Shown here: positions 1 through 5,944 of the stretch, piece by piece | Layout of the letters: each line of letters opens with the position of its first letter | How positions within the stretch are numbered: the first letter of the stretch is position 1 | NCBI GenBank assembly: GCA_007119455.1 | Contig: SKPR01000084.1 | Coordinates: 1-6,621, forward strand | Direction of reading: 5' to 3' | DNA length: 6,621 nt | DNA from: Candidatus Brevefilum sp. | GTDB taxonomy: Bacteria > Chloroflexota > Anaerolineae > Anaerolineales > Anaerolineaceae | The notes under the pieces: model-generated | Told to the model about the DNA's origin: nothing | The model's input: the letters and a program-made list of their open reading frames with translations, nothing else | Database searches by the model: none | Made by a program: the position numbers and the translations under genes

Positions 1-249
1 ATCACTTATCCCAAAAATTATGATTCACTAATAGACACCTGAAACCAGGTTTGTTCCAGAAATTCTACCTGCTTATACTCTGCACTAAACGGCCATATCG
101 ATGATTGCAGTGGTATTAATAAGAATAAACACTATGATAGGAAAGAATTATGAAAAGAAAAAATTATTAAATTTGGGCAACTCGAAGGATGATGCGTGTT
201 TTGATTTCTTCATTGTTGTGAAATTTCAATAAGTAGACTAGAAATAATT
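1..249. other. AT-rich intergenic stretch, no gene seen
   Basis: I see no supportable gene here. Stop codons are dense in the forward frames and composition is visibly AT-richer than in the genes. A short open frame from the left edge ends at TGA 40-42 and could be the tail of an upstream gene, but 13 codons are too few to judge. A small hairpin (ACCTG 37-41, CAGGT 46-50, loop AAAC) follows it without a proper T-run. A GGAAAG-ATG pair near 140-152 opens only a six-codon frame. Confidence 0.6.
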
Positions 250-277
250 TTGGGATTCATCAGAATGGTTTTATAAT
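250..277 (+). promoter_or_regulatory. Candidate sigma-70 type promoter for the mtnA-adoK-ahcY operon
   Basis: A perfect -10 TATAAT lies at 272-277, preceded by TTGGGA at 250-255 (four of six matches to TTGACA) with a 16-bp spacer. Initiation would fall near 284 and give a leader of about 107 nt before mtnA. A competing candidate is TTGACA 303-308, then 17 bp, then TAGACT 326-331, which would start near 338. The first has the better -10, the second the better -35, and the sequence alone does not decide between them. Confidence 0.45.
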
Positions 278-292
278 AAATATGTTATCTGG

Positions 293-337
293 TGTCACCG
301 TTTTGACAGATATTGAAAGCAATGATAGACTGTCACC
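293..337 (+). repeat. TGTCA/TGACA repeats in the mtnA leader (operator or RNA switch candidate)
   Basis: TGTCACC occurs twice (293-299 and 331-337), and TGACA lies between the copies (304-308). TGTCA 293-297 and TGACA 304-308 form an inverted repeat with a 6-bp centre, as in a dimeric repressor operator just downstream of the TATAAT. As RNA, the single TGACAG 304-309 could pair either with the first copy or, over 6 bp, with CTGTCA 330-335, but not both. Function is inferred; no known riboswitch class was recognised. Confidence 0.4.
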
Positions 338-346
338 ACTGCGGAT

Positions 347-368
347 GATGCCCCATTGGGCGTCTTTT
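347..368 (+). terminator. Terminator-like hairpin just upstream of mtnA (possible attenuator)
   Basis: GATGCCC (347-353) pairs with GGGCGTC (358-364) over 7 bp including one G-U pair, with loop CATT, directly followed by TTTT (365-368). It lies 22 nt before the mtnA ATG and downstream of the TATAAT promoter candidate, the position expected of an attenuator. The T-run is short, so it may instead be an incidental structure or a stop for read-through from the left. Confidence 0.4.
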
Positions 369-390
369 AATGTGAAGAGGATGTGAAAAA

Positions 391-1434
391 ATGAGAACGA
401 TTACCTGGAATGATGAAGATCATGTCATTGAGATGATTGATCAGCGGATACTTCCGCGCGAATTTAAAATCAACACTTACGATAATTACAGGGATGTTGC
501 AGAAGCCATCCGCTCAATGGTTATCCGTGGGGCTCCAGCCATCGGTGCTGCTGCTGCCTTTGGCATGGCAATGGCCGCCTTCAATTCAGAGGCATCCACC
601 ACGGATGGATTGTTGATTGATCTTAAGAACGCTGGCGAGGTCTTGAATAAATCCCGGCCAACGGCTGTTAATCTTTCTTGGGCCGTTCGCCGGATGATGG
701 GTGCTGCCGACGGATTTAAAGGATCAGCCGATGAACTACGCCAGCACCTGCTGTCTCTGTCCAAACAGATTGCGGATGAGGACGTTGAAATCAATAAACG
801 CATGGCGGAATATGGTGCCGCTCTGATTGATGATGGCGATCATGTTGTCCACCATTGCAACACAGGCGCCCTGGCGACGGTGGATTGGGGGACTGCCTTA
901 GGCGTGATCCGGATGGCTCACGAACAAGGAAAAAAGATCCATGTCTTTGTGGATGAAACCAGGCCGCGTTTACAGGGCGCTCGCCTCACAGCCTGGGAGC
1001 TGGAACAATATGGGATTTCTTATGACGTTATTACTGACAATTCTTCCGGTTACCTGATGCGGAAGGGGTTGGTGCAAAAGGTATTTTTTGGTGCCGATCG
1101 GGTGGCCGCCAATGGTGATGTAGCCAATAAAATCGGGACATATATGCTTTCACTCGCCGCCTACGATAACGGCATCCCGGCCTATTGTGTTTGTCCGGTT
1201 TCGACAGTGGATTTTGAGCTTGACCGGGGGAGCCTCATCCCGATTGAAGAGCGGGAAGAAGCTGAAGTTCTCGATCTGACCTTGATGGGTAAATCCGTTG
1301 CTCCTGAAAGTGCAACAGCCAGGAACCCTGCATTTGATGTCACCCCACACCGTCTGGTTTCGGGTTGGGTGACTGAAAAAGGTGTGATTTATTCACCCTT
1401 TAAAGAGAATTTACAAGCCGCACTGGAAGATTAA
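391..1434 (+). CDS. mtnA: S-methyl-5-thioribose-1-phosphate isomerase (MtnA)
   Basis: Cytoplasmic isomerase of the methionine salvage pathway. It converts 5-methylthioribose-1-phosphate to 5-methylthioribulose-1-phosphate and belongs to the aIF2B/eIF2B-related family. At 347 aa it has the usual full length. Visible hallmarks are RGAPAIG at residues 46-52, HHCNTGALAT at 154-163 with the catalytic cysteine at C156, DETRPRLQGARLT at 188-200, and GADRVAANGD at 234-243 with the catalytic aspartate at D236 (B. subtilis C160 and D240). GAAGAGG at 374-380 supports the ATG with 10-nt spacing. It heads an apparent three-gene operon; adoK starts 10 nt after its stop. No mtnP or mtnK is in the window, so the substrate must be made by genes elsewhere. 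A role in the related 5'-deoxyadenosine (DHAP shunt) salvage is possible, since MtnA homologues act there too. Annotation is secure at family level. Confidence 0.95.
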   Translation: MRTITWNDEDHVIEMIDQRILPREFKINTYDNYRDVAEAIRSMVIRGAPAIGAAAAFGMAMAAFNSEASTTDGLLIDLKNAGEVLNKSRPTAVNLSWAVRRMMGAADGFKGSADELRQHLLSLSKQIADEDVEINKRMAEYGAALIDDGDHVVHHCNTGALATVDWGTALGVIRMAHEQGKKIHVFVDETRPRLQGARLTAWELEQYGISYDVITDNSSGYLMRKGLVQKVFFGADRVAANGDVANKIGTYMLSLAAYDNGIPAYCVCPVSTVDFELDRGSLIPIEEREEAEVLDLTLMGKSVAPESATARNPAFDVTPHRLVSGWVTEKGVIYSPFKENLQAALED

Positions 1435-1444
1435 GGATTCAATA

Positions 1445-2413
1445 ATGAGCATTATTTTAACCGGGTCGATCGCTTATGATTACCTGATGTCCTTTCCTGG
1501 CTATTTTAAAGACCATATCCTTCCTGAACATCTGGATTCGATCAGTTTGTCGTTTTTAGTGGATGACATGGTCAGGCAACCAGGTGGTGTTGCAGCGAAT
1601 ATCGCTTATACCCTGGGGCTATTATGCGAAAAACCACGGCTGGTCGCGACAGCCGGTGTGGATTTTGGTGAATATCGGGAAATGTTAGAAGATGCCGGTG
1701 TGGATACATCCGGCGTTAAAATCATTGAAAGCAAATTTACCGCTTCGTTTTTTGTGAATACAGATCTCTCCAATGCGCAGATTGCCAGTTTTTATGCTGG
1801 CGCCATGGCTGATGCCGGATTGATTTCAATGAAAGACCTGCGGCTTACGGCTGATGATCTGGTAATGATCTCACCCAATGCGCCGGATGCCATGATCCAG
1901 TATGCTCTGGAATGCCAGGAATTGAGTATTCCTTATATCTTTGACCCGAGCCAGCAAATTGTTCGTCTGGATGAGGATAGCTTACGGGCAGGTATTCAAG
2001 GAGCAATAGCTTTGTTTGCTAATGGATACGAGTTTGAGTTGCTGCAAAAACATGCCAGACTCACTGCTGAAGAAATTATGAATTCCGTGGATTTTTCGGT
2101 CATCACCCTCGGTGAAGAAGGATCTGTTGTTTATCAGGGTAGTGAATTATTAGGCGAGGTTGGCATTTTCCCCCCAACAATTATCAAGGATCCAACCGGG
2201 GTGGGTGATGCCTATCGGGCAGGCTTTTTTAAGGGTTATCTCCACGAGTTTGACCTGGTGCTCTGTGCCCAGATGGGGACTTTGGCTGCAACCTATTGCC
2301 TGGAAGAACCCGGACCGCAATCCCAGTGTTTTTTAATGAAGGATTTTGTCACCCGTTTTCGAAGTCAGTTTGACGACAAGGGTGTGCTCGATATATTTCT
2401 AAAAGAAGAATAA
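1445..2413 (+). CDS. adoK: Adenosine kinase, PfkB/ribokinase family, mycobacterial AdoK type
   Basis: Probable cytoplasmic adenosine kinase, ATP + adenosine to AMP + ADP. It is 322 aa, about the length of Mycobacterium tuberculosis AdoK, which it strongly resembles from memory: an N-terminal LTGSIAYDYLMSFPG (5-19), LPEHL (26-30), SLSFLVDD (34-41) and the GGVAANIA substrate-site stretch (47-54). AQIASFYAGAM lies at 111-121 and DPSQQ at 167-171. The PfkB signature DPTGVGDAYRAGF (249-261) carries the anion hole and catalytic base D255; V253 replaces the usual alanine, as I recall for mycobacterial AdoK. AAGGA (1433-1437) overlaps the mtnA stop and sits 7 nt before the ATG, so translation may be coupled. 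ahcY follows after 45 nt, which fits removal of the adenosine made by AhcY. Many bacteria deaminate or phosphorolyse adenosine instead. Alternative: another nucleoside or sugar kinase of the family. Confidence 0.85.
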   Translation: MSIILTGSIAYDYLMSFPGYFKDHILPEHLDSISLSFLVDDMVRQPGGVAANIAYTLGLLCEKPRLVATAGVDFGEYREMLEDAGVDTSGVKIIESKFTASFFVNTDLSNAQIASFYAGAMADAGLISMKDLRLTADDLVMISPNAPDAMIQYALECQELSIPYIFDPSQQIVRLDEDSLRAGIQGAIALFANGYEFELLQKHARLTAEEIMNSVDFSVITLGEEGSVVYQGSELLGEVGIFPPTIIKDPTGVGDAYRAGFFKGYLHEFDLVLCAQMGTLAATYCLEEPGPQSQCFLMKDFVTRFRSQFDDKGVLDIFLKEE

Positions 2414-2458
2414 AACAAACATCAACCAAGAACGACATTTAATAATCTGGAGGATTGA

Positions 2459-3718
2459 ATGGATAACTATGATATCAAGAACATAAACCTGGCTGAAGGC
2501 GGCCGGCGACGCATTGAATGGGCGGAGCGGGAAATGCCCGTGCTCCGTTCTATTTTAGAGCGCTTCAAGCGGGAACGGCCCTTTGATGGCATTCGTATGG
2601 CAGCCTGTCTGCATGTGACCACCGAAACGGCCAACCTGATGCGCGCCTTGCAGGCTGGCGGGGCGGATGTGGTGTTAACCGCATCGAACCCCCTCTCAAC
2701 CCAGGATGATGTGGCAGCCTGCCTCGTCTCTCATTTTGAGATCCCGGTCTTTGCCATTAAAGGTGAGGATAATGTTACCTACTACAAACATATTGATGCA
2801 GCGCTCGATCACCGGCCTCACCTGACCATGGATGATGGCGCAGACCTGGTCAGCACACTGCATAAAGATCGACGTGATCAACTCAGCGAGATTATTGGTG
2901 GGACCGAAGAAACAACCACCGGTGTGATCCGTCTGCGAGCGATGGCTGCGGATGGCGAGCTAAAATTCCCCGTGGTCGCTGTCAACGATGCGATGACCAA
3001 GCACTTTTTTGATAACCGCTATGGCACCGGGCAATCGACCGTTGATGGGATCATCCGGGCCACCAACATTCTGCTGGCAGGGAAAACCTTTGTTGTGGGT
3101 GGTTACGGCTGGTGTGCCCGTGGGCTGGCGATGCGTGCCCGAGGGATGGGGGCGAATGTGATCGTCACAGAAATTGATCCGCTCAAAGCGTTAGAAGCTG
3201 TCATGGATGGCTTCCGCGTGATGCCGATGCTTGAGGCTGCGCCTATCGGTGATTTGTTTGTGACCCTCACCGGTGATATCAATGTGGTGGATAAACACCA
3301 TTTTGAGGTCATGAAAGATGGCGCGATTGTGGCTAACTCAGGTCATTTCAACGTTGAAATTAATATTCCTGCGCTGGAAGAAATGGCAGAGGAAAAGAAG
3401 CTTGTGAGACCCTTTGTGGATGCCTATACCCTGCCCGATGGACGCATCATCCATATTTTGGGTGAGGGACGCCTGATCAACCTGGCGGCTGCAGAAGGCC
3501 ACCCGGCCAGTGTGATGGACATGTCCTTTGCCAACCAGGCCCTGAGCGCTGAATATATGGTTAAGCATGCTGAGAAACTGGAAAACAAGGTCTATGCAGT
3601 ACCTGTAGATATTGATATGGAGATTGCCCGTTTAAAACTGGAAGCTATGGGTATCACTATTGATGTTCTGACCCAGGAACAGATTGAATATCTTAATTCC
3701 TGGCAGGAAGGGACATAG
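2459..3718 (+). CDS. ahcY: Adenosylhomocysteinase (SAH hydrolase), short archaeal/Thermotoga-like type
   Basis: Cytoplasmic NAD-dependent enzyme that reversibly splits S-adenosylhomocysteine into adenosine and homocysteine, relieving inhibition of methyltransferases. The 419-aa length matches the short form. Substrate-site motifs are LHVTTETANL (51-60), DDGADL (125-130), EETTTGV (150-156) and NDAMTKHFFDN (176-186, with K181, D185 and N186). The Rossmann part has GGYGWCARG (214-222), in which the third glycine of GxGxxG is alanine (A220), then TEIDP (237-241), NSGHFNVEI (293-301) and EGHPASVMDMSFANQ (346-360). The protein ends in SWQEGT and lacks the C-terminal Lys/Tyr tail that long AhcYs lend to the neighbouring subunit's NAD site, as expected for this subgroup. 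GGAGGA at 2449-2454 precedes the ATG. Last gene of the operon, followed by a strong terminator. A close archaeal homologue prefers S-inosylhomocysteine; the adjacent adenosine kinase favours SAH here. Confidence 0.95.
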   Translation: MDNYDIKNINLAEGGRRRIEWAEREMPVLRSILERFKRERPFDGIRMAACLHVTTETANLMRALQAGGADVVLTASNPLSTQDDVAACLVSHFEIPVFAIKGEDNVTYYKHIDAALDHRPHLTMDDGADLVSTLHKDRRDQLSEIIGGTEETTTGVIRLRAMAADGELKFPVVAVNDAMTKHFFDNRYGTGQSTVDGIIRATNILLAGKTFVVGGYGWCARGLAMRARGMGANVIVTEIDPLKALEAVMDGFRVMPMLEAAPIGDLFVTLTGDINVVDKHHFEVMKDGAIVANSGHFNVEINIPALEEMAEEKKLVRPFVDAYTLPDGRIIHILGEGRLINLAAAEGHPASVMDMSFANQALSAEYMVKHAEKLENKVYAVPVDIDMEIARLKLEAMGITIDVLTQEQIEYLNSWQEGT

Positions 3719-3731
3719 TTTTCTGTTTGGT

Positions 3732-3777
3732 AAAAAATCAGAGGTTACCATCTCATTTAGGTGGTAACCTCTTTTTT
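3732..3777. terminator. Bidirectional intrinsic terminator between ahcY and recA
   Basis: AGAGGTTACCA (3740-3750) and TGGTAACCTCT (3762-3772) form a perfect 11-bp stem around an 11-nt loop. A T6 run (3772-3777) follows on the + strand, ending the ahcY transcript. A6 at 3732-3737 gives the minus strand a T6 run two bases beyond the stem, so the same hairpin can end recA transcription, about 105 nt past the recA stop. Convergent gene order makes dual use likely. Confidence 0.9.
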
Positions 3778-3876
3778 ATTGAGATTTACTAATCTTGGTT
3801 TACAGTCTGGACATGCGTCGCAGAAAAGTTTCCTAAAACTTGTTCACTACAGGCAGATTAAAAAAATCCGCAAGTC

Positions 3877-4938
3877 TTACTCATCCACTTCGTTTTCATC
3901 GAGATCGTCATCGTAGTCATCATCGTTATCTGACCAGGGCGTCGAAGGGTTTGTGACCAGTGCCTGTTCCCGGACGGCTTTTTCAATTTCCAATCGCAGT
4001 TCTTCATTTTGCCGCAGGAACTCTTTTGAATTTTCCCGGCCCTGACCAAGGCGAATATCGCCATAGGAATACCATGACCCGTGTTTATCGATAATGTCCA
4101 TATCCACACCCAGGTCAAGCACATCACCCACCTTTGAGATGCCCTCATTATACATAATGTCAAACTCAGCAGTCCGGAAGGGGGCTGCAACCTTGTTTTT
4201 GACCACGCGGACTCGCACCCGGTTGCCGGTGATCTCAGAGCCGACTTTTATGGATTGAATCCGTCGCACGTCCAGGCGGACTGAGGCGTAGAACTTGAGG
4301 GCATTGCCCCCCGTCGTTGTCTCCGGGTTGCCAAACATCACGCCAATCTTATGCCTGAGCTGGTTGGTAAAGACCACGGCTGTCCGGGTCTGGTTGATTG
4401 CCCCCGACAGTTTACGCATTGCCTGTGACATCAGGCGGGCCTGCGTCCCCATGGTAGGATCGCCCATGTCACCTTCGATCTCGGAGCGGGGAACAAGGGC
4501 TGCCACTGAATCGATCACAACAATGTCCACTGCACCTGAACGCACCAGTGTCTCAGTGATTTCCAATGCCTGTTCACCCATATCAGGTTGCGAGATCAGA
4601 AGTTCATCAACATTGACGCCGCACTTGGCGGCATAAACCGGGTCAAGGGCATGCTCCATATCGATGAAAGCTGCCGTGCCTCCCAATTTTTGGGCTTCAG
4701 CCACAATATGCTGGCAGACTGTCGTTTTCCCTGACGCCTCAGGCCCATAAATTTCTGTGATCCGAGCCCGGGGAATACCGCCCACGCCCAGCGCAATGTC
4801 AAGGGAGAGTGACCCGGTGGGGATGGCATCGACGGCGAGGTGTTTTGCCTCACCCAGTTTCATAATCGAGCCTTCTCCATACCGTTTAACAATATCTTTT
4901 AGAGCTTTATCAAGAACCGTCTTCTTAGCCTCATCCAT
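3877..4938 (-). CDS. recA: Recombinase RecA
   Basis: ATP-dependent strand-exchange protein for homologous recombination and co-protease for LexA in the SOS response. With the chosen start it is 353 aa, close to E. coli RecA. Walker A GPEASGKTT is at 65-73, catalytic E95 in MEHALDP, Walker B VVIDSVAAL at 140-148, the L1 region EIEGDMGDPTMG at 153-164, and FTNQLRHKIGVMFGNPETTTGG at 190-211 with Q193 (E. coli Q194) covering the L2 region. FYASVRLDVRR follows at 216-226. The last 18 residues are strongly acidic, like the regulatory tail of E. coli RecA. I place the start at ATG 4938 because AAGGA (4946-4950) lies 7 nt upstream and the protein then begins MDEAKKTVLDKAL, as is usual. The frame stays open to a TTG at 5004, which would add 22 unconserved residues without better initiation signals. 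It converges with ahcY. Confidence 0.97.
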   Translation of the reverse strand: MDEAKKTVLDKALKDIVKRYGEGSIMKLGEAKHLAVDAIPTGSLSLDIALGVGGIPRARITEIYGPEASGKTTVCQHIVAEAQKLGGTAAFIDMEHALDPVYAAKCGVNVDELLISQPDMGEQALEITETLVRSGAVDIVVIDSVAALVPRSEIEGDMGDPTMGTQARLMSQAMRKLSGAINQTRTAVVFTNQLRHKIGVMFGNPETTTGGNALKFYASVRLDVRRIQSIKVGSEITGNRVRVRVVKNKVAAPFRTAEFDIMYNEGISKVGDVLDLGVDMDIIDKHGSWYSYGDIRLGQGRENSKEFLRQNEELRLEIEKAVREQALVTNPSTPWSDNDDDYDDDLDENEVDE

Positions 4939-4945
4939 AGCGCCA

Positions 4946-4950
4946 TCCTT
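4946..4950 (-). promoter_or_regulatory. Ribosome binding site that fixes the recA start
   Basis: On the minus strand AAGGA is followed by a 7-nt spacer and the ATG at 4938. No comparable site precedes the upstream in-frame TTG at 5004, so the shorter 353-aa RecA is preferred. Confidence 0.75.
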
Positions 4951-5044
4951 GTTTTTGGTTTTGTTGTGGGAGTATTCTCCTGAATTTATGCCTTTGTTTA
5001 CCAAAATTTATTATAGCCCATATACCCATCAGGGCTTAAACTCA

Positions 5045-5072
5045 ATTCTAGCACAAATGTTCAGTCTGTCAA
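5045..5072 (-). promoter_or_regulatory. recA promoter
   Basis: Read on the minus strand, a perfect -35 TTGACA (5072-5067), a 16-bp spacer and a -10 TAGAAT (5050-5045, five of six matches) form a strong sigma-70 type promoter. Initiation would be near 5038, giving a 5' leader of about 100 nt. The -35 lies only five bases beyond the stop codon of the upstream lipoprotein gene. No good terminator separates the two, so recA may also receive read-through. Confidence 0.75.
5051..5062 (-). promoter_or_regulatory. Candidate LexA (SOS) operator in the recA promoter
   Basis: Minus-strand GAACATTTGTGC fills most of the spacer between -35 and -10 and abuts the -10. Against the core of the Gram-positive LexA box, GAAC-RNRY-GTTY, it differs at two of twelve positions: the left half-site is perfect and the right is GTGC instead of GTTC. 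A LexA dimer there would block RNA polymerase. The LexA motif of this organism is unknown, so the assignment rests on similarity and position. Confidence 0.5.
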
Positions 5073-5077
5073 GCGGA

Positions 5078-5944
5078 TCATTGTGCGGCGTCGAAGATCA
5101 CAAAGGGGTCAAAAAGCTGGTAATAGCCGCTCATCCGCCAGAGGCAGTAATTGCCCAATTGTTCATATGTATTGGTGTTTTCATAATGCGCCATGGTCTC
5201 AAATTCGGCCCCAGCAGGGCCCAGGCGGGTCTCAAGATGCAGGTGGGGGTTGCTTGAACGGCCGGTATTCCCGACAGTTCCCAGTTTTTGTCCACATTCG
5301 ATCCTTTCGCCACGGTCAAAAGGTGGCTTAATCTCCATATGGGCATACAGGTGGTAAACAGAATATTCTCCAGAAAGCCGGGGTTGGGGCACATCGGGAC
5401 AATACAGGCGATAATGCGGGTCTTCCGGCACCGGGAGGTAGTTTTCCATTAATTGGCTTTGAAGAGTGTCAGGCAGATCTGCCAGCGGCGTTTCAATCAG
5501 GAGTGTATAGCCGTAGGGGATATCATCATCCAATGCCACCACAACCTGGCCGGATAGAATGGCATAAATTTTGATCCCTTCGATCGATTCCCGCTCACCA
5601 CGCCGGTAGTAAGCAAAGTCAACGCCGTGATGACCTTCGTCCCGGCCGAAGCCTGGAATGTCGAGGGGATGGGTGATGATTTCCGGAAGGGTCTCGAGTG
5701 TTTCATCTTCCAGGGGTGAGCAGACTTCGAAAGCGGTGCTTGCTAATTCCTCAAGCAAAACAGCTTCGGTTGCGGTTGGTGAAGGTATTGCTGTCGGTGT
5801 CAGAATCTCAGTCGCCGTTGGTAAAGGGGTATGCGTTGGTGATGGTAATGATGCGCTTGCAGGTGGCGTGATTATGGCAGACGATGCCCCTGTTTGGCAA
5901 GCAGCCAGGAGGATAACCAGAACCAGGATCGAAAACTTAATCAT
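5078..5944 (-). CDS. M23/LytM-family zinc peptidase-like lipoprotein
   Basis: Predicted exported, lipid-anchored protein of 288 aa with an M23 (LytM) domain; known members mostly cut peptidoglycan cross-bridges or stems. The N-terminus is a lipoprotein signal with lipobox LAAC and lipidated C16. Residues about 26-61 form a Pro/Thr/Ser-rich linker. The domain keeps the expected zinc and catalytic residues: HHGVD with H105 and D109, YAHM with H202, and HLHLE with H234 and H236 after GNTGRSSNP. An insertion of roughly 35-40 residues (about 153-194) separates the LLIE strand from YHLYAHM. Four further cysteines (75, 182, 217, 267) lie in the exported part. The ATG at 5944 is preferred over one at 5965 because it overlaps the upstream stop as ATGA and has AAGGA (5955-5959) 10 nt upstream. 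Substrate and physiological role are unknown. Confidence 0.85.
   Translation of the reverse strand: MIKFSILVLVILLAACQTGASSAIITPPASASLPSPTHTPLPTATEILTPTAIPSPTATEAVLLEELASTAFEVCSPLEDETLETLPEIITHPLDIPGFGRDEGHHGVDFAYYRRGERESIEGIKIYAILSGQVVVALDDDIPYGYTLLIETPLADLPDTLQSQLMENYLPVPEDPHYRLYCPDVPQPRLSGEYSVYHLYAHMEIKPPFDRGERIECGQKLGTVGNTGRSSNPHLHLETRLGPAGAEFETMAHYENTNTYEQLGNYCLWRMSGYYQLFDPFVIFDAAQ

Noticed and set aside
37..52. ACCTG/CAGGT hairpin as the terminator of an upstream gene
   Set aside because: The stem is 5 bp and no proper T-run follows; no upstream gene can be confirmed.
3826..3841. AAGTTT-CCTA-AAACTT inverted repeat as a recA terminator
   Set aside because: The stem is only 6 bp and nearly all A-T, with a short TTTC after it. 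It might add little to the main terminator.
3853..3871. Hairpin just after the recA stop (GCAGATT/AATCCGC) as the recA terminator
   Set aside because: On the minus strand the T-run is in the loop and no T-run follows the stem. The 3740-3772 hairpin is far stronger.
4295..4636. Open frame antisense to recA, and other long frames opposite the real genes
   Set aside because: They are complementary-strand shadows of well-recognised genes, with no ribosome binding site or family likeness.
4939..5004. 22-residue N-terminal extension of RecA from an in-frame TTG
   Set aside because: The start is TTG and the added residues do not look like RecA. A good AAGGA site precedes ATG 4938 instead.
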